Assembly: GCA_021740915.1 (NCBI GenBank)
Contig: JAIOYW010000009.1
Coordinates: 124,001-188,000 of the forward strand
Direction of reading: 5' to 3'
Length of the DNA stretch: 64,000 nucleotides
From: Ignavibacteriales bacterium
Lineage (GTDB): Bacteria > Bacteroidota > Ignavibacteria > Ignavibacteriales > Melioribacteraceae
Translations under genes and position numbers: made by a program
The notes under the pieces: model-generated
What the model saw: the letters and a program-made list of their open reading frames with translations, nothing else
Databases searched by the model: none
What the model was told of the DNA's origin: nothing
Part shown: positions 9,838-18,925 of the stretch, one piece after another
Numbering within the stretch: position 1 is the first letter of the stretch
How the letters are laid out: each line of letters starts with the position of its first letter

Positions 9838-10699
9838 CAGGGCTGAAGCCCATGGGGTTGTTTCCGGTTCTGTTCCCCCTGACCTGAAGATCAGGGTTAA
9901 TCTTCCTTTTGCGTCGCTGCCCGGTTCTGCTCCTGCCTGACCTTGAAGATCAGGGTTAATCACTCCTCCTTTTGCGTTTCTGCCCGGTTCTGTACCTGCC
10001 TGACCTTGAAGTTCAAGGTTAATCTTCCTTTTGCGTCGCTGCCCGGTACTGCTCCTGTCCGTACCTGAAGGTCAGGGTTAATCTTCCCTTTGCGTCGCTG
10101 CCCGGTTCTGCTCCTGCCTGACCTTGAAGGTCAAGGTTAATCACACCTCGCTTTGCGTCATTGCGTCCCTGTCTGCTGCAGGCAGGTTTGCGGTAATCTT
10201 TTTGCAGAAACAATCAGGGCTGAAGCCCCTGGGGTTGTTTCCGGTTCTGTTCCCCCTGACCTGAAGGTCAGGGTTAATCTTCCCTTTGCGTCGCTGCCCG
10301 GTTCTGCTCCTGCCTGACCTTGAAGGTCAAGGTTAATCACACCTCCTTTTGCGTCATTGCGTCCCTGTCTGCTGCAGGCAGGTTTGCGGTAATCTTTTTG
10401 CAGAAACAATCAGGGCTGAAGCCCATGGGGTTGTTTCCGGTTCTGTACCCCCTGACCTGAAGGTCAGGGTTAATCTTCCCTTTGCGTCGCTGCCCGGTTC
10501 TGCTCCTGCCTGACCTTGAAGGTCAAGGTTAATCACACCTCCTTTTGCGTCATTGCGTCCCTGTCTGCTGCAGGCAGGTTCGCGGTAATCTTTATGCAGC
10601 AACAGTCAGGGCTGAAGCCCCTGGGGTTGTTTCCGGTTCTGTACCCCCTGACCTGAAGGTCAAGGTTAATCTTCCTTTTGCGTCGCTGCCCGGTTCTGC
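9838..10699. repeat. Palindrome-rich tandem repeat array, 196-bp higher-order period
   Basis: A GC-richer block in an AT-rich genome. The marker CAGGGCTGAAGCCC occurs at 9838, 10215, 10411 and 10607. The last three are exactly 196 bases apart, and the 3' 150 bases of the preceding unit (from about 10060) also align at 196. Each unit contains several hairpins: CCTGACC-TGAA-GGTCAGG, TGACCTTGAAGGTCA, GGGCT-GA-AGCCC and CTGTCTGCTGCAGGCAG. The core TTGCGTCGCTGCCCGGT recurs about seven times. The 9838-10054 part is a degenerate mixture of the same 50-70 bp modules. Reading frames on the minus strand here are the same repeat read in shifted units, not genes. Confidence 0.95.
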
Positions 10700-10710
10700 C
10701 AACGTGTAAT

Positions 10711-10808
10711 CTACCTTCTAATTTCTGCCTTCTAATTTCTACCTTCTAATTTCTGCCTTCTAATTTCTACCTTCTAATTTCTACCTTCTAATTTCTACCT
10801 TCTAATTT
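10711..10808. repeat. Seven tandem copies of a 14-bp repeat
   Basis: The unit CTACCTTCTAATTT is repeated seven times head to tail. Copies 2 and 4 have G instead of A at the third position. It immediately follows the 196-bp array and ends about 130 bases before the next gene. It is non-coding, with a pyrimidine-rich plus strand. Confidence 0.97.
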
Positions 10809-10936
10809 CAATTCGTGGCTAATATCCTCGTATCTGCGGATTTTCGGTAAAATATTTCAATTAATTATTTCGTTTGATAACCCTTCATTTTTATATATTT
10901 TTCAAAGTACGATTAATTTACCGGCAGATATTTTTT

Positions 10937-12151
10937 ATGAAAAATTTTTACACCAGGAAGAACGTATTTATTCTATTGCTGACATGTCTTCTTTTTATTG
11001 GTTGGGCTTCCACCGGACATAGAATTATCAACGGAAATGTTCAACTATTCTTACCTTCAGAAATGGATTTCCTTTCAGACTGGTACAGTGTGCTTGCCGA
11101 CCATGCCTCCGATGCGGATTACAGAAAAGGTAGTGATCCGACAGAAGGTCCGAAACATTACATCGATCTTGACAATTATGCTGAGTTTATATCAAACGGC
11201 AGTATCGCCCAGGATTTTGATTCCCTTGTTGCTCAGCATGGCTATTCATTCGTAATGGATCAGGGAATTCTGCCATGGGCAATTATAGCCGCGTATGATT
11301 CAGTCAGGAATTGTTTTATCCGCAAGGACTGGAACAAAGCGATGCTTTTCGCCGCAGATTTAGGTCATTATGTCGGCGATGCTCATATGCCTCTGCATCT
11401 CACAAAAAATTATGACGGACAGTACTCGAATCAGTCCGGTATTCATTCGCGATTTGAAAAATCAATGATCAATAAATTCTCATCACAGCTCATTATTGAA
11501 GGCAAGCCCCTTGATAACATCGATAATCTCAGCGATTATATTTTCGCCTTTATTTATGATGATTACAAATATGTCGATTCTGTCCTCGATGCTGATATTT
11601 ATGCCCGTGGATTCTCAAACGGACAATATAACGACACATATTACCAGAAATTATGGGAATATTCATCGGGGTTTACCAAATACTTATTCAATGATGCTTC
11701 ACTGAAATTATCCAGTCTGATCTATAGTGCATGGCTGGAAGCCGGAAGTCCGAACCTTACTTCAGTTGAAAACACCAAAAACAGTTTTGATGATTTTGCT
11801 TTATTTCAAAATTATCCGAATCCATTTAATCCAAGCACCACAATAAAATATTCAATTCCCGCCCAAATTGCAGGGGTGGGCTTCACAAGACCATTTAATA
11901 AAAAAGAACCGGCTGCACCCTCCGCTGCGAATTATAATGATGGAGTTCATGTATCGTTAAAAGTATATGATCTTATGGGGAGAGAAGTAGCCACCCTCGT
12001 TGATGATCTGAAAAACGCAGGTAATTATACGGTTAACTTTAATGCCGGTGACCTTCCGACAGGCAGCAGAAATCTCTCAAGCGGAATTTATTTTTACAGC
12101 ATCAGAGCGGATGAATTTGTTTCGACAAGGAAATTCATTCTGATGAAATAG
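10937..12151 (+). CDS. Secreted S1/P1 nuclease / phospholipase C-like zinc hydrolase with T9SS sorting domain
   Basis: Predicted exported zinc-dependent phosphodiesterase. The ATG at 10937 is preferred because it gives a standard signal peptide (about residues 1-22) ending just before WASTGHRI. In this superfamily the mature N-terminal Trp is itself a zinc ligand; W23, H28, D67, H74, H144, D148, H154, H170 and E174 reproduce the spacing of the trinuclear zinc site (LGHYVGDAHMPLH, GIHSRFE). Glu at the last ligand is as in phospholipase C rather than Asp as in P1 nuclease, so the substrate could be nucleic acid or phospholipid. The C-terminus is a T9SS domain (QNYPNPFNPSTTIKYS to KFILMK), with an unusual 30-residue insert after the first strand. 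The protein is 404 residues. Confidence 0.85.
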   Translation: MKNFYTRKNVFILLLTCLLFIGWASTGHRIINGNVQLFLPSEMDFLSDWYSVLADHASDADYRKGSDPTEGPKHYIDLDNYAEFISNGSIAQDFDSLVAQHGYSFVMDQGILPWAIIAAYDSVRNCFIRKDWNKAMLFAADLGHYVGDAHMPLHLTKNYDGQYSNQSGIHSRFEKSMINKFSSQLIIEGKPLDNIDNLSDYIFAFIYDDYKYVDSVLDADIYARGFSNGQYNDTYYQKLWEYSSGFTKYLFNDASLKLSSLIYSAWLEAGSPNLTSVENTKNSFDDFALFQNYPNPFNPSTTIKYSIPAQIAGVGFTRPFNKKEPAAPSAANYNDGVHVSLKVYDLMGREVATLVDDLKNAGNYTVNFNAGDLPTGSRNLSSGIYFYSIRADEFVSTRKFILMK

Positions 12152-12422
12152 TATTCGGAAGAAGATTTCATTTTTTTTGATACTATTAAAGGCTGAGAAA
12201 TTGCGTAATTAATTACTGGTTATGAAATACAAAAAAACCTTAACAAGAAAAAAAATCTGTATAATATTTGATAAATATTCTTAAATTAATTTTTTTGAAT
12301 ATATCCCTATACGAATATATTCATTTGAGTTATTCAATATCCCGGATTAATAAGAACAGCTACAAATACCTGTTTCACAAATAAATATAATATCTGTTCT
12401 CAAAATTATTCGAGGAGGTCCA

Positions 12423-13625
12423 ATGTTAAAATCAGTTTTTCTCTTAGTATTCATTGGTGTTGTAAGTATAAAAGCACAATGGGTATCGCAAATCGCTCCA
12501 AACATACGCAATTTATACTCAGTCAGCTTTGCGGATGCAAACAAAGGCTGGGCTGCAGGACAATACGGAACATTAATCCATACAAGCAATGGCGGAAGTA
12601 ACTGGGAGCTCCAATCGAGCGGCACTTCGAGAATGTTATTTTCAGTTTTTTTTATTAACGCTGCAACCGGCTGGATTGCAGGAGAATATGGAACAATTCT
12701 TAAGACTACAGATGGCGGCGGAACCTGGAGCGGTCAGACAAGCGGAATGATGGATGATTTAAGGTCAGTGTTTTTTATTGATGTAAATAATGGATTTGCA
12801 GCAGGGAAGTTCGGAAGTGTACTCAGGACTACAGATGGCGGCAATACCTGGTCATTATATATATATCCGGGTATGAAATGGCTGCTCTCCACATTCTTTG
12901 TTAGCGCAAATACCGGATGGATTTGCGGAGAGGCTGGGATTATTATTAAAACAACCGATGGCGGAGCGAACTGGAATCTGCAAACGAGCGGTGTTTCTGT
13001 TTATCTGCGCTCAATTTATTTTTCTGGTGTCAATACCGGATGGGCCGTGGGAGATGCTGGCACAATACTGAAAACAACTGACGCCGGTTCAACCTGGGTT
13101 GCTCAAACAAGCGGAGTAACAAACAGGGTTCTATCTGTTCATTTTTCAGATTCAAATATCGGCTGGGCTTCTTGCGATGGCGGAAAAATCCTCAGGACAA
13201 CTAATGGCGGAACGAACTGGACTTCAGAAATTATTATTTCGAATATGTGGTTAAATTCCGTCACTTTTGTTAATTCGAATACGGGCTGGGCTGTCGGCGA
13301 CGGAGGCACTATCTTTAAATACACAGGCGGCTCAACCTCGGTTAAAGATGACAGAAGTCCCGAAATGTTCGAACTTTGCCAGAACTTCCCGAATCCCTTT
13401 AATCCGACAACAATAATCAGTTATCAATTGGAAGAAGACAGTTTTGTAGAATTGAGTGTTTTTGATGTAATAGGAAAAGCTGTTACACGCCTGGTGAATA
13501 AGAAGCAGAGCAGAGGCAATTACAGAGTTGAATTTGATGCCTCTGAACTTTCAAGCGGCGTTTATTTTTATAATTTAAAAACAGATCAAAATTCCATAAC
13601 AAAAAAAATGGTGCTGCTCCGCTGA
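12423..13625 (+). CDS. Secreted Ycf48/BNR-like beta-propeller protein with T9SS sorting domain
   Basis: Signal peptide MLKSVFLLVFIGVVSIKAQ, then seven tandem repeats of about 41 residues (the last partial), each with the pattern SVxFxxxNxGWAxGxxGTIL followed by KTTDGGxxW. This resembles the Ycf48/BNR sialidase-like beta-propeller family. The catalytic residues of true sialidases are not evident, so a binding or structural role is more likely. The C-terminal 80 residues form a T9SS sorting domain (QNFPNPFNPTTIIS to KKMVLLR), directing it to the outer surface or medium. An unusually clear ribosome-binding site GAGGAGG lies at 12412-12418, just upstream of the ATG. It is probably transcribed alone. 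Confidence 0.85.
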   Translation: MLKSVFLLVFIGVVSIKAQWVSQIAPNIRNLYSVSFADANKGWAAGQYGTLIHTSNGGSNWELQSSGTSRMLFSVFFINAATGWIAGEYGTILKTTDGGGTWSGQTSGMMDDLRSVFFIDVNNGFAAGKFGSVLRTTDGGNTWSLYIYPGMKWLLSTFFVSANTGWICGEAGIIIKTTDGGANWNLQTSGVSVYLRSIYFSGVNTGWAVGDAGTILKTTDAGSTWVAQTSGVTNRVLSVHFSDSNIGWASCDGGKILRTTNGGTNWTSEIIISNMWLNSVTFVNSNTGWAVGDGGTIFKYTGGSTSVKDDRSPEMFELCQNFPNPFNPTTIISYQLEEDSFVELSVFDVIGKAVTRLVNKKQSRGNYRVEFDASELSSGVYFYNLKTDQNSITKKMVLLR

Positions 13626-14053
13626 AAAGGATTAGTATTACAGTTTATTGAATTGTCAGAGCACTTGGGTTTAATCGCGTCAGCGCAAAATATACAGGAT
13701 TCAAAGCAGCATGGAGAAGGATCAGCTAATTCCTGCCGGAATTACAATTTTTTTGCTGAATTATAGCTGGATATAAATTTTGCGGTATGCTTTTATAAGC
13801 CAGCCTCAATGCGATACTGAATAAAAGCGGTTAGGGATTGATTCCCATTTTGCGTCTCCGCTGCATCTTTGTCAGCGACAAATGTTATAGATAAGGCAAG
13901 AGTATTTCTTCTTTTTATTATTTTAGCAGGAATATTTTTGGAATTCAAGTCTATAAAAAACATTGGAAAATATTCTCGTACATAAAAGAATTGGTCGGGA
14001 ATATTTTGAATCTAAGAAATTATTAATACTTACAAATGGAGGAAGTTAAAACA
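13626..14053. other. Intergenic region, no gene recognised
   Basis: About 430 bases without a supportable gene. GGAGGAAG at 14039-14046 is the ribosome-binding site of the next gene. No hairpin with a T-tract or RNA gene was noticed. Confidence 0.5.
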
Positions 14054-14896
14054 ATGTTAAGAAAAACCTTACTTTTTCTTATGATCGCTGTATCTGTCAC
14101 TTTAGCGCAGACTGCTGAACCTGAACTACACATCTGGAAACACTCGATGGTTACCGGGCTGAATATCAGTCAGATATCGCTCAATAACTGGGCAAAAGGC
14201 GGACAGAATTCATTAAACTGGACACTCACGCTTGATTACAGCGGAAAATACAATTGGGAAAAATGGAAATTCAAGAATGATCTGAAGGCTGCATATGGAA
14301 GATCGAAACTCGGTGAGGATGAATACCGCACAAACGATAATGAGCTCTATAATGAGTCTGTGCTTTCGATGCTGGCTGGCTGGAATGTCGATCCATACAT
14401 AAGCAACACGATCCGCACGCAGATATCGACCGGTTTTGATTACAAAGCATCTCCGGCAGTTGAGATAGCTGATTTTTTTGATCCGGGTTATGTTACGCAG
14501 TCAATTGGTTTTACTTATGATCAGCTCCATGGGTTCACAACGCGGCTTGGAGTTGCTTTCCAGGAAACATTCACAAATGTTCACAGAAATTATTCTGATG
14601 ATCCGGAAACTCTGACGGAAGCGGAAGCCTTCAAGTTTGAGACAGGGTTGGAGAGTGTCACCGATGGTGAAGTTACGCTCGATGAAAATATCATATATAA
14701 ATCCAAACTGAGGCTTTTTACACGATTCGAAAACATTGACGTTTGGGATGTTTATTTCGACAACCTTTTCAGTGCAAAAGTGAATTCCTGGCTTAATGTA
14801 AATCTTACGATTCAGCTTATTTATGAAAAATCACAATCTCCGAAAACACAGTTAAAACAGGCTCTTCAGCTTGGACTTCGTTACACTCTGATTTAA
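14054..14896 (+). CDS. DUF3078-like putative outer-membrane beta-barrel protein
   Basis: A protein of 280 residues starting at the ATG at 14054. The upstream ATG at 14036 overlaps the GGAGGAAG ribosome-binding site and is unlikely. It has a signal peptide (LRKTLLFLMIAVSVTLAQ) and then WKHSMVTGLNISQISLNNWAKGGQNS, the recognisable opening of DUF3078 proteins in Bacteroidota. Alternating hydrophobic and polar beta-strand patterns run to the end, with an aromatic C-terminal region, as expected for a porin-like barrel. Its function is unknown. Its last four bases overlap the 3' end of the convergent dGTPase gene. Confidence 0.7.
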   Translation: MLRKTLLFLMIAVSVTLAQTAEPELHIWKHSMVTGLNISQISLNNWAKGGQNSLNWTLTLDYSGKYNWEKWKFKNDLKAAYGRSKLGEDEYRTNDNELYNESVLSMLAGWNVDPYISNTIRTQISTGFDYKASPAVEIADFFDPGYVTQSIGFTYDQLHGFTTRLGVAFQETFTNVHRNYSDDPETLTEAEAFKFETGLESVTDGEVTLDENIIYKSKLRLFTRFENIDVWDVYFDNLFSAKVNSWLNVNLTIQLIYEKSQSPKTQLKQALQLGLRYTLI

Positions 14897-16161
14897 AAGA
14901 TCTCTGAGATTGATCCGAATTCAGGATCGAACAAACGTTTATAGGTTCTTACAGCAAATGCGTCAGTCATGCCCGAAAGATAATCGCAGACAAGTCTGGC
15001 GCGTTTGTTGGAATCTTCCTCTTTTATTATCAGATCGGCGGTAAAATCCGGCAGCAGCTTAAATGTCCCTTTCTTATCAATGTATTCCTCTTTCAGCGCT
15101 TCAAACATTCGGGTAAGCAGATAATGCGCCTTAAACTCCATCTGGTGCAGTTTTGGAGTCCGGAAAACGAGATCTACAGCAATTTTTTTCAGAAGGTCGG
15201 CTTTCTTTTTTATTGCCGGATCAATCAGAATCCTGTATTTATAACGATTGCTTATTTCTGAAGCTGGTGAGTTAATTTCTTCAAGGCTGCATGCCCTGAC
15301 AAAATCCCCGATCATCGAACCGAGTTTTGCTTTGTAATTCCTTTCCCGAAGCCATCTCTTAATATCCTCGAGGAACGCATTCTGCTCATTATCGAGACTT
15401 GCTTCTTTTGAATGGATCCAGTTTTCGAGTGCACGTATTGTGATAAATCCCGCGTTTGCACTGTCAACAACATCGTTGAGGGCATAGGCAGTGTCGTCCG
15501 CCCAGTCCATTATCTGACATTCGATGCTCTTGACTGCGTCTTTTTCGTTAAAGTAACTTAGCAGCTTATCGTTTTCTCCTGCAATAAATCTGAGATATTT
15601 TTCCTGTTCAGGGTATATATAGTGATTTTCCGGTTTAAGTTCCGGATCGAACACAGATTTGTACTTAAATACCGAATCCATAAATCCGCGGGTCGGGTTC
15701 ATACCCCTTCTGACATCGTTTGCCCGGTAGAGAATTTCAGTAATAATGCGGAGTGTCTGGGCATTGCCTTCAAACCCTCCGTAGCCGAACATAATTTTAT
15801 GGAGGATTCTTTCACCGGCATGGCCAAACGGAGGGTGCCCAAGATCATGAGAAAGGCATGCTCCCTCAACGAGATCGGGATCGATGAAATAATCATCATC
15901 CAGAATGCTATTCGGGCCGCTTTGCAGGAAATTACAGATTGAGCGCCCGATCTGCGCTGTTTCAATAGAATGAGTCAGCCGTGTGCGGTAGAAGTCATAC
16001 TCGCCGGAGAGGAAAACCTGAGTTTTTCCCTGTAGCCGCCTGAATTCAGAAGAATGAATAATCCGGTCCCTGTCAATCTGGAAAGGAGTTCTGTATTCAT
16101 TATCCCGGGGAGATTCCCGGAGCCGTTCGAGATCGAATTCGGTGTAAAAAGTATTTTTCAT
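14893..16161 (-). CDS. dgt: dGTPase-like HD-domain triphosphohydrolase
   Basis: Deoxynucleoside triphosphate triphosphohydrolase that removes triphosphate from dNTPs, mainly dGTP, and so tunes the dNTP pool. The 422 residues begin with the family hallmark EFRRLQGKTQVF. They contain the metal-binding HD set: H64 in RLTHSIETAQIGRS, H105-D106 in CLSHDLGHPPFGHAGE, and the Asp pair in MDWADDTAYALND. The dGTPase C-terminal helical region follows. No signal or membrane segment is present. The gene converges with the DUF3078-like gene and shares four bases with it. It appears monocistronic. Confidence 0.92.
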   Translation of the reverse strand: MKNTFYTEFDLERLRESPRDNEYRTPFQIDRDRIIHSSEFRRLQGKTQVFLSGEYDFYRTRLTHSIETAQIGRSICNFLQSGPNSILDDDYFIDPDLVEGACLSHDLGHPPFGHAGERILHKIMFGYGGFEGNAQTLRIITEILYRANDVRRGMNPTRGFMDSVFKYKSVFDPELKPENHYIYPEQEKYLRFIAGENDKLLSYFNEKDAVKSIECQIMDWADDTAYALNDVVDSANAGFITIRALENWIHSKEASLDNEQNAFLEDIKRWLRERNYKAKLGSMIGDFVRACSLEEINSPASEISNRYKYRILIDPAIKKKADLLKKIAVDLVFRTPKLHQMEFKAHYLLTRMFEALKEEYIDKKGTFKLLPDFTADLIIKEEDSNKRARLVCDYLSGMTDAFAVRTYKRLFDPEFGSISEIF

Positions 16162-16473
16162 AACAGTATTCTGGCGTTTAATTAATACATTATATCAAGG
16201 ATAGTAAAATACTTAATAAATTATAGAAAGTTTATATGCTTCCAGAGTATTAAAATCTGAAAATTTACCCTGAATTAAACGGAGCCCCGAGGATAAAACT
16301 TCTGTCTGCCTTCACCATAGATGGCGACAAACCAAACAATAAATATGAGTAAAAGGCAATTCAATAATTTTCTTTAGATTTAACTTCTTAATGAAATTTT
16401 GCAAATAATAAAATATTTTTGTGAAATGTTTTAACATAACAATTGATAGAAAAATCATTCCTCAGGGCAAATT
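16162..16473. other. Intergenic region between divergent dgt and mod
   Basis: About 310 AT-rich bases holding the promoters of the two divergent units. No repeat, RNA gene or attachment site was recognised. Base composition becomes more A-rich towards the restriction operon. Confidence 0.5.
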
Positions 16474-18549
16474 ATGAACAGCGGACAGATAATAACCACG
16501 GATATAAAAGCGCCGGACAAAGATCTGGAAGTATTGAAAAAACACTTCCCGCATTGCTTTGATAAAACCGGGAATTTCCAATTAGAATGGTTTAAAAACA
16601 ACCTTACTGAAAAGGAGATCAACTTTTCCGCTGAAAGTTATGGTTTAGAGTGGCTCGGCAAAAGTTATGCAAGACTTTTGGCAAGCGACCCGGCAACAAC
16701 TTTGCTTAAAGCAGACGAAACTCACAACGACAGACCTGAAAACACAAACTCTGAAAACCTGCTCATAAAAGGCGATAATCTTGAAACGCTGAAACACCTT
16801 GCTAATGCCTATTATGAGAAAATAAAAATGATTTACATTGACCCGCCCTATAACACCGGAGGTGATGGGTTTGTATATGAAGACGACAGGAAGTTTACTG
16901 TAAAAGAACTGCAAAACCTTATTGGTATTGATGAAGAAAAAGCAAAACGGATTTTAGACTTTACTAAACAAAAAAGCAATAGCCACAGCGCCTGGTTGAC
17001 ATTTATGTATCCGCGTCTATACATCGCTAAACAATTACTCAAAGATGACGGCGTAATTTTTATTTCGATTGACGATAATGAAGTAGCGCAACTAAGACTT
17101 TTAATGGATGAGATTTTTGGAGAAGAGAATTTTGTGGGAAACATTGCATGGGAATCTAAAACGAAATCACAGAATACAAAAGATTCATTTAATAAACTGC
17201 AGCCTAAAGTCGAACATATCATGCTTTACGCTAAAAAAGAGCAACGAAGATTTAAACTTATCAATAGAGGGGCAAAAGAATATCTTCTTATGGATGATAA
17301 GGGCAATTACAGAAATTATCCGTTGGAAGTAATGAACGCAACCGGTATTCGCGGGAGAGAATCAATGATTTTTGAAATTAATGGAATTCTCCCCCCCAAA
17401 GGCAAACAATGGAAATTAGGGAGGGATAGTATTTCAGATTTTACCAAACGAGGGGACTTATTTGTAAATGAGGGGAAGATTATTCTAAAGATGAGACCTG
17501 ATGACGAAAAAACAGAACTTACTGAACCATTTTGGGGCTTTTTAAATAAAGAAATTGGAACGGCAGAAAGTGCGAAAAAGGAACTATCTTTAGTCCTCGA
17601 AAAAGAAGATCATGGATTCGAGACAGTTAAACCAACAAGCCTTGTTAATAGATTGGTATTTCATTCATCGGATACATCTGACATAATTCTCGATTTCTTC
17701 GCCGGTTCCGGCACCACAGGTGATGCAGTAATGCAGCTTAATGCCGAAGATGGAGGTAAGAGGAAATTTATTTTAGTTCAATTGCCTGAAATCATAGACC
17801 CCAAGATAAACAAAACTGCTTATGATTTCGTTAAAAGTGAACTCCTTTCGAAAACGCTCAAAGAACAAAAACCAACAATTTTTGAAATTACAAAAGAGCG
17901 ATTAATACGAGCAGCAAAAAAAATAAATGCAGAACTTGATGAAAAAAATAATAACCTTGAAACCCAAATCAATAAATTGGAAGCTGAAATTCAAACCGCT
18001 GATACACAAAAAGAAATTGGAAATTTGCGAGAGCAAATAAATAAAAACCTAAAACTTAAAACTCAAAACAATTTCAAAGTATTTGAGACAACACCCATTT
18101 GGGAAAATTATGATTTTGAAGCAGAACAGTTTGATAGTTCACAAACACTGTTCGACTTTGGAAAATTAACGGAATCCGACATCAAATCATTGCTTATTAC
18201 TTGGAAAACGTATGACGGAATAGAATTAACACAAGAACTGGAGACTGTAGTTTTGAGTGCTGGATCTATAGTTGATAATGAATTAAAAATTCAAAATTCA
18301 ACACCAGGCACTAAAAACTATATTACTTATTACGGTAACGGCAGATTGTATTTAATGAACAAAGGATTTACTACAGAAAACCTTAAAGCATTGTTAGAAA
18401 AGATTGATTCAGACAAACATTTCGAACCTAAAAGCATCATCGCCTTCGGCTATCACTTTGAGAGTAAGAGTTTACGGGAGATCTCAGAAAACATAAAAAC
18501 TTACAACAACAAGAAAAAAAGCGACATTGACTTTATTACGCGATATTAA
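16474..18549 (+). CDS. mod: Type III restriction-modification system methyltransferase (Mod)
   Basis: Adenine-N6 DNA methyltransferase and specificity subunit of a type III system, 691 residues. Motif IV DPPYNTGG (D123-Y126) precedes the AdoMet motif DFFAGSGTT (about 407-415), the beta-class order expected for Mod. The target-recognition region lies between them (about 200-390). A coiled-coil stretch (about 490-530) and a C-terminal domain contacting Res follow. The segment IQNSTPGTKN near residue 610 shares a 12-base stretch (TCAACACCAGGC) with an insert in res. A run of seven C at 17391-17397 lies in the coding sequence. The gene is A-rich compared with its flanks, suggesting transfer. It opens an operon running to res at 22841. 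Confidence 0.95.
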   Translation: MNSGQIITTDIKAPDKDLEVLKKHFPHCFDKTGNFQLEWFKNNLTEKEINFSAESYGLEWLGKSYARLLASDPATTLLKADETHNDRPENTNSENLLIKGDNLETLKHLANAYYEKIKMIYIDPPYNTGGDGFVYEDDRKFTVKELQNLIGIDEEKAKRILDFTKQKSNSHSAWLTFMYPRLYIAKQLLKDDGVIFISIDDNEVAQLRLLMDEIFGEENFVGNIAWESKTKSQNTKDSFNKLQPKVEHIMLYAKKEQRRFKLINRGAKEYLLMDDKGNYRNYPLEVMNATGIRGRESMIFEINGILPPKGKQWKLGRDSISDFTKRGDLFVNEGKIILKMRPDDEKTELTEPFWGFLNKEIGTAESAKKELSLVLEKEDHGFETVKPTSLVNRLVFHSSDTSDIILDFFAGSGTTGDAVMQLNAEDGGKRKFILVQLPEIIDPKINKTAYDFVKSELLSKTLKEQKPTIFEITKERLIRAAKKINAELDEKNNNLETQINKLEAEIQTADTQKEIGNLREQINKNLKLKTQNNFKVFETTPIWENYDFEAEQFDSSQTLFDFGKLTESDIKSLLITWKTYDGIELTQELETVVLSAGSIVDNELKIQNSTPGTKNYITYYGNGRLYLMNKGFTTENLKALLEKIDSDKHFEPKSIIAFGYHFESKSLREISENIKTYNNKKKSDIDFITRY

Positions 18550-18564
18550 TCATGAGTTTTTTGT

Positions 18565-18925
18565 ATGAAAGAAAGTATTGTTAAAAATAAAAGTTTTGAG
18601 TTTGCGTTGCAAATAATCGAATTTTATAAAGTTTTGCAGGAGCAGAAGGAGTTTGAATTATCTAAACAACTATTGCGAAGCGGCACAAGTATAGGAGCAA
18701 ATGTGAATGAAGCAATGGCTGGGTTCAGTAAGGCAGACTTTGCATATAAAATGTTCATTTTCAGGCAAAGAAGCAAGGGAAACTTTGTATTGGCTGGAGC
18801 TTTCAGATAAAAGTCAAATGATAAAATTTGATTTCAAACCTTACATCGATAGCTGCAAAGAGTTAGTAAAAATGCTAACCAGCATCGCAAAAACAACTCA
18901 AATTTTAACTCTTAAAAATTCATGA
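18565..18925 (+). pseudogene. Four-helix-bundle protein (23S rRNA intervening-sequence family), frameshifted
   Basis: Two overlapping frames together encode one typical four-helix-bundle protein. Frame one gives MKESIVKNKSFEFALQ to SIGANVNEAMAGFSKADFAYKMF (18565 to about 18760). Frame two continues with SGKEARETLYWLELSDKS to the stop at 18925. Removing one T from the TTTT run at 18758-18761 restores a continuous protein of about 119 residues. The downstream rhuM start overlaps the restored stop (ATGA), showing that the intact frame once fitted the operon. The break could be a recent mutation, a slippage site or a sequencing error. Family members occur in rRNA intervening sequences and many other loci; their function is unknown. 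Confidence 0.85.

Noticed and set aside
10019-10602. Three minus-strand reading frames with near-identical protein sequence
   Set aside because: They are the 196-bp repeat unit translated; 196 is not a multiple of three, so each unit restarts the same short frame. They have no ribosome-binding sites or domains.
9838-10699. CRISPR array
   Set aside because: Repeats differ in length, are directly adjacent without unique spacers, and no cas genes are near; it is an ordinary tandem array.
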